64,000 nucleotides of DNA from Dongia mobilis (GCF_004363235.1 NZ_SNYW01000006.1:806001-870000), one strand, 5' to 3'. Counted from the stretch's first letter, positions 9,095 through 18,234 are shown. The notes: generated by a model not told the origin, from the sequence alone. Made by a program: numbers and translations.

Positions 9095-10024
9095 ATGGCC
9101 CGGTCGCAGCCGCAACTCGAAGCGTTTCTCGAGATGCTGTCGGCCGAGCGCAACGCGGCGGCCAATACGTTGGCCGCCTACCGCCGCGACCTCGCGGATG
9201 CCGCCGCCTTTCTCGGCCGGTTGGGACTGGAACTGGTTGCGGCCGACACGGCCAGCCTGCGCCGCTATCTGGCTGCCCTCGCGGGTACGATGTCGCCGCG
9301 GACCCAGGCCCGGCGGCTCTCAGCCCTGCGCCAGTTCTTTCGCTTCCTGGTCGAAGACGGGCAGCGCAAGGACGACCCGACGGCGGCGCTGGATGCGCCG
9401 AAACTGGGCCGGCCCTTGCCCAAGCTGCTTTCCGAAGAGGAAATGCTGGCCGTCATCGCTGCCTGCCGCGAACTGGAGTCGGCCGAGGGTGTGCGGCTAC
9501 TGGCCATGGTCGAACTGCTCTATGCCACCGGCCTCCGGGTGAGCGAATTGGTGCGCCTGCCATTAGCGGCCGCCTTGCGCGACCAGCCTTTCATGACGGT
9601 CCATGGCAAGGGTGGCAAGGAACGCCTGGTGCCGCTCAATCCACCTGCCAAGGCGGCGCTCGGCGCCTATCTTGAAATCCGCTCGCGATATCTGGCCAAG
9701 GCGGCGCCGTCGCCCTTCCTGTTTCCGTCGCGCGGCAAGGAGGGACACCTCACCCGGCAGCGCTTCGGCCAGTTGCTGAAGGAGATCGGCATCAGGGCCG
9801 GGATCGATCCTGCGCGCATCTCGCCCCATGTTCTGCGCCACGCTTTTGCCACGCATCTACTCGATCACGGCGCCGATCTTCGCAGCCTACAGAAGATGCT
9901 GGGCCATGCCGATATCGCCACCACGCAGATCTACACCCATGTCCAGGAGGAGCGCCTCAAATCCCTTGTCGAGGCACATCATCCCCTGGGCGGTGGCAAG
10001 CGGGGCCGAGCCGGCGGCGCGTGA
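9095..10024 (+). CDS. xerD: Site-specific tyrosine recombinase XerD
   Basis: With XerC, XerD resolves chromosome dimers at dif under FtsK control. The 309-residue protein has an N-terminal SAM-like core-binding domain (residues 5-90) and a C-terminal catalytic domain. The catalytic set is complete: Arg148 in ATGLRVSEL, a Lys in the GKGGKER hairpin, His245 and Arg248 in HVLRHAFATHLL, a His in MLGHADI and the nucleophilic Tyr in TQIYTHV. Length matches XerD (about 300). The choice of XerD over XerC rests on that length, the HVLRHAFATHLL signature and the usual aroK-xerD neighbourhood in alphaproteobacteria; XerC remains possible. Confidence 0.9.
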   Translation: MARSQPQLEAFLEMLSAERNAAANTLAAYRRDLADAAAFLGRLGLELVAADTASLRRYLAALAGTMSPRTQARRLSALRQFFRFLVEDGQRKDDPTAALDAPKLGRPLPKLLSEEEMLAVIAACRELESAEGVRLLAMVELLYATGLRVSELVRLPLAAALRDQPFMTVHGKGGKERLVPLNPPAKAALGAYLEIRSRYLAKAAPSPFLFPSRGKEGHLTRQRFGQLLKEIGIRAGIDPARISPHVLRHAFATHLLDHGADLRSLQKMLGHADIATTQIYTHVQEERLKSLVEAHHPLGGGKRGRAGGA

Positions 10025-10162
10025 CCGGTCCTTTCTCGACAAAGTTTGCCGTTCCCGGAGGGGCCGTCGGGGCGCCGTTCATTGTGCAGTGCAGAGGCAA
10101 GGATTGACAGCAGCCCGAGCCTCGGGCCAATAACGGTCAAAGAATGGGGAGGACACCCGCAA

Positions 10163-11143
10163 ATGAGCTTCAAGATCGTCGAACAGGCGCCCGCTCGCCT
10201 CAACCGCAGCGAATTGGCGGTTCCAGGGTCGCAGCCGCAACTATTTGAAAAAGCGGCAAAATCTTCCGCAGACGTGATCTTCCTCGATCTCGAGGACGCG
10301 GTCGCTCCGGATGACAAGGTGCAGGCCCGCAAGAACGTCATCGAAGCTCTGCGCGACATCGATTGGGGCACCAAGACCATGTCGGTCAGAATCAACGGCC
10401 TCGACACCCATTTCATGTATCGCGACGTGGTCGACGTGATCGAGCAGGGCGGCGAGCGGCTCGATCTCATCATGATCCCGAAAGTGGGCACGCCGGAGGA
10501 TGTCTATGCGGTCGACATGCTGGTGACGCAATGCGAGGCAGCGGTCGGGCGCAAGAAGCGCATCGGCTTCGAGATGATCATCGAGACTGCCCTCGGCATG
10601 CAGAACGTACATGCAATCTCGGCCGCCTCGAAACGCAATGAGAGCCTGCATTTCGGTGTCGCCGACTACGCCGCCTCGACCAAGGCCAAGACCACCAATA
10701 TCGGCGGCGCCAACCCGGCTTATTCAATCCTGACCGACAAGGACGAGAAGGGCGGCCGCGACGTGCATTGGGGCGACATGTGGCATTATGCCATCGCCCG
10801 CATGGTGGTGGCGGCGCGTGCCAACGGCCTCCGCCCGGTCGACGGCCCGTTCGGCGATTTCGGCGATGCCGACGGCTACAAGGCCGCAGGCGGCCGCGCC
10901 AATGTGCTGGGCTGCGAGGGCAAGTGGGCGATTCACCCCTCGCAGGTCGCCTTGGCCAACGAGATTTTCAGCCCGGCGGAGGCCGAGGTGAAGAAGGCCG
11001 AGCGCATCATGGAGGCGATGGCCCAGGCGCAGAAGGAAGGCAAGGGTGCCGTTTCGCTGGACGGCCGCCTGATCGATCTGGCTTCCATCCGCCAGGCCGA
11101 GGTGCTACTGGCCAAGGCACGGCAGATTTCAGGCGCGCGTTAA
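10163..11143 (+). CDS. mcl1: L-malyl-CoA / beta-methylmalyl-CoA lyase (Mcl1-type, CitE superfamily)
   Basis: This 326-residue TIM-barrel lyase of the HpcH/HpaI-CitE family closely resembles Rhodobacter Mcl1, which cleaves malyl-CoA and beta-methylmalyl-CoA to glyoxylate plus acetyl- or propionyl-CoA in the ethylmalonyl-CoA pathway. Visible matches are VIFLDLEDAVAPDDKVQARKN (Mg2+ and CoA site), MSVRINGLDTHFMYRDVVDV, LIMIPKVGTPEDVYAVD, IGFEMIIETALGMQNV, LRPVDGPFGDFGDADG and GKWAIHPSQVALANE. The ATG at 10163 lies behind GGGGAGG. A weak promoter-like TTGACA lies at 10104-10109. It sits 31 bases before accA, an acetyl-CoA theme. The rest of the pathway (ccr, ecm) is not in the window. Confidence 0.9.
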   Translation: MSFKIVEQAPARLNRSELAVPGSQPQLFEKAAKSSADVIFLDLEDAVAPDDKVQARKNVIEALRDIDWGTKTMSVRINGLDTHFMYRDVVDVIEQGGERLDLIMIPKVGTPEDVYAVDMLVTQCEAAVGRKKRIGFEMIIETALGMQNVHAISAASKRNESLHFGVADYAASTKAKTTNIGGANPAYSILTDKDEKGGRDVHWGDMWHYAIARMVVAARANGLRPVDGPFGDFGDADGYKAAGGRANVLGCEGKWAIHPSQVALANEIFSPAEAEVKKAERIMEAMAQAQKEGKGAVSLDGRLIDLASIRQAEVLLAKARQISGAR

Positions 11144-11174
11144 GCCCGCGCACCGCAAGGAGTGATGTCTGAAG

Positions 11175-12134
11175 ATGGCGACCTATCTCGAATTCGAGAA
11201 GCCGATTGCGGAACTGGACGGCAAGATTGCCGAGTTGAAGCATGTGGCCAATGGCGGTGACATCAACATTGCCGAGGAAGTCGCCAAGCTGCAGGCCAAG
11301 ACGGAAAAGCTGCTGAAGCAGACCTATGCCAAACTGACGCCGTGGCAGAAGACGCTGGTGGCGCGCCATCCCGAGCGGCCGCATTTCTGCGATTACGTTG
11401 CGGCTCTGGTCAGCGACTTCGTGCCGCTGGCCGGTGATCGCGCCTTCGCCGACGATCGTGCCATCATTGGCGGGCTCGGTCGCTTCCGCGGCCGCCCCGT
11501 CCTGATCATGGGCCACGAAAAGGGCAACGACACCCAGAGTCGCGTGCGCCATAATTTCGGCATGGCCAAGCCGGAAGGCTATCGCAAGGCGATCCGCCTG
11601 ATGGAACTGGCCGAGCGCTTCGGCCTGCCGATCGTGACGCTGGTCGACACGCCGGGTGCCTATCCCGGCGTCGAGGCGGAGGCACGCGGCCAGGCGGAAG
11701 CGATTGCCCGCTCGATCGAGACCTGCCTCCGGGTGAAGGTGCCGCTGGTATCGGTCATCATCGGCGAGGGCGGCTCGGGCGGTGCCATCGCGCTCGCCGC
11801 CGGCAATTACGTGATCATGTTGGAGCATTCGGTCTATTCCGTGATTTCGCCCGAGGGCTGCGCCTCGATCCTCTGGCGCAGCGCCGAGCAGGCCAAGGAA
11901 GCGGCCGAGGCGCTCCGCCTCACCGCCGAGGATCTGAAGCAGCTCGGCATCATCGACGAGATCGTGAACGAGCCGCTGGGCGGCGCCCATCGCAGCCGCG
12001 CCGACACCGCGACGCGGCTCGGCGAGGCGCTGGAGGCAGCGCTGGCCCGCTTCGACGGGATGGACGGCGACGAGATTCGCCGGCAGCGCCGCGAGAAATT
12101 CCTGGAAATGGGGCGGCAGGGGCTCAATGCCTGA
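11175..12134 (+). CDS. accA: Acetyl-CoA carboxylase carboxyltransferase subunit alpha
   Basis: AccA with AccD transfers the carboxyl group from carboxybiotin to acetyl-CoA to make malonyl-CoA for fatty acid synthesis. The 319-residue protein matches the family from end to end: the helical N-terminus [34 protein letters not shown], the [12 protein letters not shown] and [11 protein letters not shown] oxyanion-hole segments, and [16 protein letters not shown]. Its last eight bases overlap the start of the EF-hand gene at 12127, so the two are probably co-translated. It follows mcl1 on the same strand. Confidence 0.97.
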   Translation: MATYLEFEKPIAELDGKIAELKHVANGGDINIAEEVAKLQAKTEKLLKQTYAKLTPWQKTLVARHPERPHFCDYVAALVSDFVPLAGDRAFADDRAIIGGLGRFRGRPVLIMGHEKGNDTQSRVRHNFGMAKPEGYRKAIRLMELAERFGLPIVTLVDTPGAYPGVEAEARGQAEAIARSIETCLRVKVPLVSVIIGEGGSGGAIALAAGNYVIMLEHSVYSVISPEGCASILWRSAEQAKEAAEALRLTAEDLKQLGIIDEIVNEPLGGAHRSRADTATRLGEALEAALARFDGMDGDEIRRQRREKFLEMGRQGLNA

Positions 12135-12498
12135 CCTGCGCCAGAGTGTTTTGGCCGTCGTCATGGCGGCCGCAGCCGGGAGCGCTGCCGCAACCCCCGC
12201 TGCAGCCCAGGAGGCAATGGATCTCGGAATCGTCGGCGGCGAAATCGGCATGAGCGCCATGGATTTCGATGCCGCGCGCACCAGTTTCTTCTATCAGCAC
12301 GACCGCGACGGCGATTTTGCGCTGTCCTTTGCCGAGATGTCGGACGCCATGCTGCACGGTGCCGCCCGGCTGTTCGACGGCTATGACCTCGACGGCGACG
12401 GCCTCATTACCTTCGACGAATATTTGCAGTCCGGGCTCGACATCTTCCGCAGCATGGACCTCGATGGCGACGGGGTGCTGTCCGGCCACGAGATGTAG
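12127..12498 (+). CDS. Secreted EF-hand protein, three Ca2+-binding loops
   Basis: A 123-residue protein with a short signal peptide ([22 protein letters not shown]). The mature part carries three EF-hand loops: [24 protein letters not shown] and [12 protein letters not shown], each with Asp or Glu at the key coordinating positions. It overlaps the 3' end of accA by eight bases, an odd partner for a metabolic gene, and precedes a second EF-hand gene by 96 bases. A periplasmic Ca2+ buffer or sensor is the plausible role; no partner is evident. Confidence 0.8.
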   Translation: MPDLRQSVLAVVMAAAAGSAAATPAAAQEAMDLGIVGGEIGMSAMDFDAARTSFFYQHDRDGDFALSFAEMSDAMLHGAARLFDGYDLDGDGLITFDEYLQSGLDIFRSMDLDGDGVLSGHEM

Positions 12499-12594
12499 CT
12501 GCCATGATGTAGCGGCGCAGGGTTTGCCGCGCATCGGCGTGTAACTCCGCAACAGAGCGCCTTGGCGCGCCCAATGTTGAAGGAGTACGTATTC

Positions 12595-13302
12595 ATGAGA
12601 ATTTCCAACCGCCTCATGCTGTTAGCTGGGGTCATGGGCGTGGTGATGACGGCAACGCAGGGCCTACAGGCCCAGAGCGCCACGCCCCCCACGCCGGGCG
12701 GCATGGCGCCGCGACATGCCTGGATGTGGCAGGAGGCCGACAGCGATCAGGACGGCATCGTCAGCCGCGCCGAATTCGATTCATGGCGTGGTGCCCGCTT
12801 TGCGACAATCGATACCGATGGCGACGGAAAACTCTCGAAGGATGAGTTCAAGGCCCATCGGGCCCAGCGCCAGGCTGGCATGATGCCCCAGGCTGGCATG
12901 ATGCCGCAGGATGGCATGGCTCACGGCAAGGGCCGGCATGGGCATGGTGCTGGTTGGCTCGAACGGGCGGATGCCAGCGGCGACGGGCGCGTGACGGCGG
13001 ATGAATGGCAGGCGGAATCCCTGCGCCGCTTCCTTCGCATGGATGCCAATGGCGATGGCGCGGTGACGGCCGAGGAGATCGCCTCCCGGCACGACCGGAA
13101 GATGACGCAGGGCCAGACGGGCCGCGGTGACGTGCCGCGCATGGATGCCGATGGCGACGGGATGGTGACGCGGCCGGAATGGGATGCCGCCGGAGCCACC
13201 ATGTTTGCCCGCATGGATACGAATGGCGACGGTCGGATCGAACTGGGCGAATTGCCGCGGCATGACCGGCTGCGCTCGGACGGACCTGTGCCGCAACCCT
13301 GA
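12595..13302 (+). CDS. Secreted multi-EF-hand protein with Met/Gly/His-rich linker
   Basis: A 235-residue protein from ATG 12595, preceded by a good AAGGAG site nine bases upstream, which decides against a start 11 codons earlier. A signal peptide (RLMLLAGVMGVVMTATQGLQAQ) leads to six EF-hand-like loops: DSDQDGIVSRAE, DTDGDGKLSKDE, DASGDGRVTADE, DANGDGAVTAEE, DADGDGMVTRPE and DTNGDGRIELGE. A central linker repeats QAGMMPQ and then has a GHGAGW-type His/Gly run, which could bind other metals. It lies 18 bases ahead of the ECF sigma gene, so metal sensing and sigma control may be linked. Confidence 0.8.
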   Translation: MRISNRLMLLAGVMGVVMTATQGLQAQSATPPTPGGMAPRHAWMWQEADSDQDGIVSRAEFDSWRGARFATIDTDGDGKLSKDEFKAHRAQRQAGMMPQAGMMPQDGMAHGKGRHGHGAGWLERADASGDGRVTADEWQAESLRRFLRMDANGDGAVTAEEIASRHDRKMTQGQTGRGDVPRMDADGDGMVTRPEWDAAGATMFARMDTNGDGRIELGELPRHDRLRSDGPVPQP

Positions 13303-13320
13303 GGCCGATCAGGCGGCGGC

Positions 13321-14013
13321 ATGGCGGATGATGGGGCTGGCGCAATGCGCGAGAGCACGGCCATAATCGGGTTTAATCTGGGTCCCGGCCTTGCGGACGG
13401 GATGAAACGGGTCGGGGCCGTCTTGGCAGTGACGACAAACAGCGAAGCGCGCGGCCGCGCACCTGCCGGCTCGCCACCGGCCGAGGATGACGGATTGCTG
13501 GGCGAAATTGCCGCCGGCAGCGAAGCCGCTTTCGCGGCTCTCATGCAGCGGCATCTGGGTCGCGTCTATGCGCTGGCCCTGCGCATTACCGGTTCGCGCA
13601 GCGACGCCGAGGACGCGGCCCAGGAAGTATTCGCCCGGGTCTGGCGCAAGGCGCCGGATTGGCAGCCGGGTGCCGCGCGCTTCTCGACCTGGCTCTACCG
13701 GGTGACCATGAACCTCTGCATCGACGCCCGGCGACGGCCGCGGGTCGAGCAGCTGGATCCCGACCTGCCCCTGGCCGATCCCGGCGTGGGTGCGGACGAG
13801 CAGTTGATCGCCCGCGAACGCGAGCAGCAGGTCCTGGCGGCGATGGCGCAGCTGCCCGAGCGGCAGCGTCAGGCGATGGTACTCTGCTACACGGCGGGCC
13901 TCAGCAATGCGGCGGCAGCCGAGGCGATGGAAATATCGGTCAAGGCCTATGAAGCCTTGCTGGTGCGGGCCAAACGCGAGATCCGCGCCAAACTGGAAGG
14001 AACGGAACCATGA
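13321..14013 (+). CDS. RNA polymerase sigma factor, ECF subfamily
   Basis: This 230-residue protein has the two ECF sigma domains. Sigma region 2 (about residues 60-130) contains AFAALMQRHLGRVYALALRITG, DAEDAAQEVFARVWRK and the -10-recognition STWLYRVTMNLCIDARRR. Region 4 (about 160-225) contains LPERQRQAMVLCYTAGLSNAAAAEAMEISVKAYEALLVRAK, a helix-turn-helix. The first 50 residues are poorly conserved, so the true start could be ATG 13402 (MKRVGAVL) rather than 13321. Its stop overlaps the next ATG as ATGA, the usual coupling to a regulator of the sigma factor. The two downstream genes make an anti-sigma and metal-sensor pairing plausible. Confidence 0.88.
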   Translation: MADDGAGAMRESTAIIGFNLGPGLADGMKRVGAVLAVTTNSEARGRAPAGSPPAEDDGLLGEIAAGSEAAFAALMQRHLGRVYALALRITGSRSDAEDAAQEVFARVWRKAPDWQPGAARFSTWLYRVTMNLCIDARRRPRVEQLDPDLPLADPGVGADEQLIAREREQQVLAAMAQLPERQRQAMVLCYTAGLSNAAAAEAMEISVKAYEALLVRAKREIRAKLEGTEP

Positions 14014-14297
14014 AGCGAATGCTCGGTGATGAAGCGTTCGAGGAATTGCTGGGTCGCGCCCTGCGACCCGAAGCGGTGCCGGAGGGCCTGCACGAGCGCC
14101 TGCTGGCGCAATCACGCCCGCCGCGTCCGCATTGGCTGGCTGCCCTGCTGTCGCCAGCGCGCATTGCCGCCGGGGCGGGCGTCCTGTCGCTGCTCCTCGG
14201 CTTTGCGCTCGGGGCGGGAAATGCGGCGGTGGCCGAGGAATCGGATGTCGCGATGGTGACGGCGCTCTATGCCGCCGCCGAGATCGGAGATCTGTGA
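14010..14297 (+). CDS. Short single-span membrane protein, candidate anti-sigma factor
   Basis: A 95-residue protein coupled to the ECF sigma gene by an ATGA overlap. The first 45 residues are cytoplasm-like and charged (DEAFEELLGRALRPEAVPEGLHERLLAQ), followed by one hydrophobic helix (about 48-70, ARIAAGAGVLSLLLGFALGAG) and a short outer tail. This layout of an N-terminal sigma-binding helix plus a membrane anchor fits an anti-sigma factor, but no zinc-binding HxxxCxxC motif is present. Assignment rests on position and topology only. Confidence 0.68.
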   Translation: MKRMLGDEAFEELLGRALRPEAVPEGLHERLLAQSRPPRPHWLAALLSPARIAAGAGVLSLLLGFALGAGNAAVAEESDVAMVTALYAAAEIGDL

Positions 14298-14299
14298 CC

Positions 14300-14746
14300 A
14301 TGCAACCGCAGACAAAACGCAGATGGCTGCTGGGCGGGTTGATCGCCTCGCTCTGTCTCAACCTGTTCCTGCTGGGCGGCATATTCGGCGGCCATTTCGG
14401 CGCCCCCTGGGGCGGGCCCCCGCGCGGCCACGGCATCATCATGTCGACCGTGCCGCCAGAGCTCAAATCGGTGATTCGTGACAGGTTCAAGGAGATGGGC
14501 GAGGGCAGCCGGGCCGAACGCGACGCGATGAAGCAGGAGATGGCGGCCAAGCGCCAGCAGGTTGCCGATGCCCTGGCGGCGGAGCCGTTCGATAGCACCC
14601 GCCTGGAGGCCGAACTGGCCGAACTTGGCGTCAGTGCCACCGCCATGCTGGAGCGGGCGCATCACCGCATCGCGGAGATTGCCGCCGGTCTGACGCCGGA
14701 ACAGCGCAAGCTATGGGCCGATGGCTGGCGCAAGATGAAGCGCTGA
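14300..14746 (+). CDS. Periplasmic heavy-metal sensor-like protein (Metal_resist / CpxP-Spy-like)
   Basis: A 148-residue protein anchored by one N-terminal helix (RRWLLGGLIASLCLNLFLLGGIFGG), with a periplasmic, mostly alpha-helical domain (RDRFKEMGEGSRAERDAMKQEMAAKRQQVADAL and LTPEQRKLWADGWRKM). The LTPEQR motif and helical pattern are those of the Metal_resist group (CnrR, ZraP, CpxP, Spy). These proteins sense or bind metals or misfolded protein in the periplasm and often release an ECF sigma factor through an anti-sigma partner. It is the third gene of the sigma operon, two bases after the preceding stop. The operon ends at the hairpin at 14791-14825. Confidence 0.75.
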   Translation: MQPQTKRRWLLGGLIASLCLNLFLLGGIFGGHFGAPWGGPPRGHGIIMSTVPPELKSVIRDRFKEMGEGSRAERDAMKQEMAAKRQQVADALAAEPFDSTRLEAELAELGVSATAMLERAHHRIAEIAAGLTPEQRKLWADGWRKMKR

Positions 14747-14748
14747 AC

Positions 14749-17700
14749 CTATTTCGCGGCGTGGTGCCGGGGCGCATCCGCCAACGATTGCGCCGCAAAC
14801 TGCGCCGTCAGTTTGCGGCGTTTTTCATGGGCCAGCGCGATCGCCGCCGCCTTGACGTGGCCGAAGCCGCGGATGTCAAGCGGCAGCTGCGCAAGCGCTA
14901 CCGCGGTATCGTAGCTGGCCACGGTAAGCCCGTCGATGATGGCCGAGATGTCAGCCTCGTAATCGGTGATCAAGCGGCGCTCGGTGCGCCGCTCTTCGGT
15001 GCGGCCGAAAATGTCGAAGGGGGTGCCGCGCAATCCCTTCAGCCGTGCCAGCAGGCGAAACGCCCACAGGGCGCTGCCGCCAAACGCCATCTTGCGCGGG
15101 TGGCCGTCGGCGCCGGGCCTGGCAATCAGTGGTGGCGCGAGATGGTAGCGGAGCTTGAAATCGCCCTCGAACTGCGCCGCGATGGCGGTTGCGAAGCTGC
15201 CGTCGGTGAATAGCCGGGCCACTTCATACTCGTCCTTGTAGGCGAGCAGCTTGGCATAGCCCAGCGCAACAGCACGGGCGAGAGCCTCGGATTCCGGCGC
15301 CAGCTTGCGTTCCACGGCGGCAACTCTCGCCACCAATGTCCGGTAGCGCTCGGCCAGCGCCGTGTCCTGGTAGGCAGCAAGATGGGCCGCGCGGTGCCGG
15401 ACGATCTCGTCCAGCGTTTGCGGGGTCGGTTCTGAAGCACTCGTCGGCGCTGCCGCCGCAGCGACGCCGGCGGGGTCGTGCACCGAATTGCGTCCCCAGG
15501 CGAAGGCCTGGCGGTTGAAGTCTACCGCGACACCGTTAAGTTCGATGGCGCGCTCGATCGCCGCCGCGCTGACCGGCACGAGGCCGCGCTGATAGGCGTG
15601 GCCCAGAACGAAAAGATTGGTCGCGATGGAATCGCCCAGCAGGGCCGCGGCGATCCCGGTCGCATCGATGAAATCGATGCCGCCCTTGCCGATTGCCGAC
15701 TGCAGGTCGCGCTGCAGCCGCGTCGCCGGAAAGTCCCAGTCGGGATCGCGCGTGAAGGCGCCGGTCGCCACTTCATGCGTGTTGACGACGGCGCGAGAAT
15801 GACCCGCCTGCAGCGTCGCCAGCGCGTCGTTCGAGGCCGAGACCACGATGTCGCAGCCCAGCAGCAGATCGGCAGCGCCGGTTGCGATGCGGGTCGCGTG
15901 AAGCTGACCCTCGGCCGCCGCGATGCGGACATGGCTGAAGACCGCGCCGCCCTTCTGGGCGAGGCCCGCCAGATCCATGACCGAGCAATGTTTGCCCTCG
16001 AGATGCGCCGCCATGCCGAGGATGGCGCCGATGGTGACGATCCCGGTACCGCCGATCCCGGTCACCAGGATGTTGTAGGGTCGCGTCAATTCGGGCAGCG
16101 CGGGGTCCGGCAGGTCGGCGGCGTCCATTGTCGCCACACGGGGTTTGCGCAACCGGCCGCCATGCACCGTCACGAAACTGGGGCAGAAGCCCTCGACACA
16201 GGAGAAGTCCTTGTTGCAGCTCGACTGGTCGATCTGGCGCTTGCGTCCCATGGCGGTTTCTAGCGGCGCCACGCTGACGCAATTCGAGGTCCGGCCGCAA
16301 TCGCCGCAGCCCTCGCAGACGGCCGTATTGATGAAGGCGCGCTTGGGCGGGTCTTCCATCAGGCCCCGCTTGCGCCGCCGCCTTTTCTCGGCAGCGCAGG
16401 TCTGGTCGTAGATGAGGACCGAGACGCCCGCGACCTCGCGCAACTCGCGCTGCACCTCGTCGAGCGCATCGCGGTGGTGGATGCTGGTCCCGGCGGGCAG
16501 ATTGCTTTCGCCGGCGAACTTTTCCGGCTCGTCGCTAACGATGGCGATGCGTCTGACTCCCTCCGCCGCCACCTGGCGCGCCATGGCGGGGACGGTCAAG
16601 GGCCCGTCCATCGGCTGGCCGCCGGTCAGCGCCACGGCATCGTTGTAAAGCAGCTTGAAGGTCATGGTGGTCTCGGCCGCGCAGGCGGCGCGGATCGCCA
16701 GCAGGCCGGAATGGTAATAGGTGCCGTCGCCCATGTTCTGGAAGATGTGCGGGCGAGTCGAGAAGGGGGCGGCGCCGATCCAGGTGCCGCCTTCACCGCC
16801 CATCTGGGTATAGGTTGCCGTCTCCCGGTCCATCCATTGCGCCATGAAATGGCAGCCGATCCCGGCCAGCGCCCGGCTGCCTTCCGGCACACGGGTCGAG
16901 GTGTTGTGCGGGCAGCCCGAGCAGAAATAGGCGATGCGCTTTGTGGGCGGTGGCGGCGCCTCGCTTGCGGCACGCTCGATCGCCTCGATGCGGGCGATCG
17001 CCTGGTCGAGGGGCGGATCGGTGACGAATTGGCGGAGGCGAGCGCCAATCACCAGCGCGATGCGGCCGGGGCTGAGATCGCCGGCCGAGGGCAGGATCCA
17101 GTTGCTGGCCTCGTCGTGTTTGCCGATGACGCGCGGCCGCTCGGGCAGCGCATAGAGATGTTCCTTGATCTGCGGCTCCAGCAGCGCCCGCTTTTCCTCG
17201 ACCACCAGGATCTCGTCGAGGCCGCGCGCGAAGTCGCGGATGATGCCGGGGTCCATCGGCCAGACGAAACCGATCTTGAGCAGGCTGATGCCGAATTCGG
17301 CGGCGCGTCGTTCGTCGATGCCCAGATCCTCGAGCGCCTGCCGGACATCGGCATAGGACTTGCCGCAGGTGACGATGCCGAGGCGCCGTCCGGGACTGTC
17401 CAGCACCACGCGGTCGACCTTGTTGGCGCGGGCAAAGGCGGTGGCGGCGGCCAGCTTGTCGCGATGCAGGCGCAATTCCTGTTCAAGGGCCTGGGCCTGG
17501 GCCATGGGCGAGGCTGGCAGACGGATATTGAGCCCTTCGGTCGGCATCGCGTAATCGGTCGGCACGACGAAATCGAGCCGCGCCGGGTCGATATCGACCG
17601 AGGCCGCTGTCTCCGCCGTTTCGGAGACCAGTTTCATTGCCACCCAGCAGCCGGAATAGCGCGACATGGCCCAGCCCAAAAGGCCGAAATCGAAGATCTC

Positions 17701-18234
17701 CTGCACGTTCGACGGGTTCAGGATCGGGATGCAGGAATCGACCAGCGCGAACTCGCTCTGATGCGCCGTGGTCGAGGATTTGCAGGTATGGTCGTCCCCG
17801 GCCAGCAGCAGCACGCCACCATGCCGCGCCGAACCGGCAAGATTGCCGTGGCGCAAGGCATCGCCCGAGCGGTCGACGCCGGGACCCTTGGCGTACCACA
17901 TGGCAAAGACGCCGTCATACTTGCCGTCGCCGAACAGATTGGTCTGTTGCGTACCCCAGACCGCCGTTGCTGCGATGTCCTCGTTGACGCCGGGCTGGAA
18001 ATGGATGTGCTGTCGCGCAAGGAAGGCCTTCGCCTGGGTAAAGGCGAAATCGATGCTCCCCAGCGGCGAGCCGCGATAGCCGGTGACATAGCCGGCGGTA
18101 TTGAGGCCGGCCCGCTCGTCCCGCTGCCGCTGCATCAGCGGCAGGCGCGCCAGCGCCTGTGTGCCGGTGAGATAGACGCGGCTCGCCCCGAGGTCGTATT
18201 TGTCGTCGAGCGAGACGGCGGCAAGCTTGGGCAA
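14749..18234 (-). CDS. Indolepyruvate ferredoxin oxidoreductase, fused alpha-beta type
   Basis: This 1161-residue enzyme oxidatively decarboxylates aryl-pyruvates such as indolepyruvate to aryl-acetyl-CoA, passing electrons to ferredoxin. The N-terminal half has the TPP-binding thiamine domain (TGYRGSPLGSIDFAF, NEDIAATAVWGTQQTNLFGDGKYDGVFAMWYAKGPG). Midway lies a ferredoxin-type 4Fe-4S cluster (CEGCGDCGRTSNC, then CNKDFSCVEGFCPSF). The gamma-type domain follows (ILVTGIGGTGIVTIGAILGMAAHLEGK). The start is TTG at 18234, six bases after GGGAG. Its last codons carry the terminator hairpin of the convergent sigma operon. A PaaK-like gene diverges from it 146 bases away. Confidence 0.93.
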   Translation of the reverse strand: MPKLAAVSLDDKYDLGASRVYLTGTQALARLPLMQRQRDERAGLNTAGYVTGYRGSPLGSIDFAFTQAKAFLARQHIHFQPGVNEDIAATAVWGTQQTNLFGDGKYDGVFAMWYAKGPGVDRSGDALRHGNLAGSARHGGVLLLAGDDHTCKSSTTAHQSEFALVDSCIPILNPSNVQEIFDFGLLGWAMSRYSGCWVAMKLVSETAETAASVDIDPARLDFVVPTDYAMPTEGLNIRLPASPMAQAQALEQELRLHRDKLAAATAFARANKVDRVVLDSPGRRLGIVTCGKSYADVRQALEDLGIDERRAAEFGISLLKIGFVWPMDPGIIRDFARGLDEILVVEEKRALLEPQIKEHLYALPERPRVIGKHDEASNWILPSAGDLSPGRIALVIGARLRQFVTDPPLDQAIARIEAIERAASEAPPPPTKRIAYFCSGCPHNTSTRVPEGSRALAGIGCHFMAQWMDRETATYTQMGGEGGTWIGAAPFSTRPHIFQNMGDGTYYHSGLLAIRAACAAETTMTFKLLYNDAVALTGGQPMDGPLTVPAMARQVAAEGVRRIAIVSDEPEKFAGESNLPAGTSIHHRDALDEVQRELREVAGVSVLIYDQTCAAEKRRRRKRGLMEDPPKRAFINTAVCEGCGDCGRTSNCVSVAPLETAMGRKRQIDQSSCNKDFSCVEGFCPSFVTVHGGRLRKPRVATMDAADLPDPALPELTRPYNILVTGIGGTGIVTIGAILGMAAHLEGKHCSVMDLAGLAQKGGAVFSHVRIAAAEGQLHATRIATGAADLLLGCDIVVSASNDALATLQAGHSRAVVNTHEVATGAFTRDPDWDFPATRLQRDLQSAIGKGGIDFIDATGIAAALLGDSIATNLFVLGHAYQRGLVPVSAAAIERAIELNGVAVDFNRQAFAWGRNSVHDPAGVAAAAAPTSASEPTPQTLDEIVRHRAAHLAAYQDTALAERYRTLVARVAAVERKLAPESEALARAVALGYAKLLAYKDEYEVARLFTDGSFATAIAAQFEGDFKLRYHLAPPLIARPGADGHPRKMAFGGSALWAFRLLARLKGLRGTPFDIFGRTEERRTERRLITDYEADISAIIDGLTVASYDTAVALAQLPLDIRGFGHVKAAAIALAHEKRRKLTAQFAAQSLADAPRHHAAK
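14791..14825 (+). terminator. Rho-independent terminator of the sigma operon, inside iorAB
   Basis: A perfect 12-bp stem (14791-14802 pairing with 14809-14820) with a six-base loop is followed directly by five T residues at 14821-14825 on the plus strand. It lies 45 bases past the stop of the metal-sensor gene. The same bases encode, on the minus strand, residues of the C-terminus of iorAB (KRRKLTAQFAAQ). Confidence 0.85.

Noticed and set aside
10104-10132. Promoter for mcl1 (TTGACA with CCAATA)
   Set aside because: The -35 is good but the -10 is poor at a 17-base spacing, so it is mentioned in the mcl1 entry without a separate feature.
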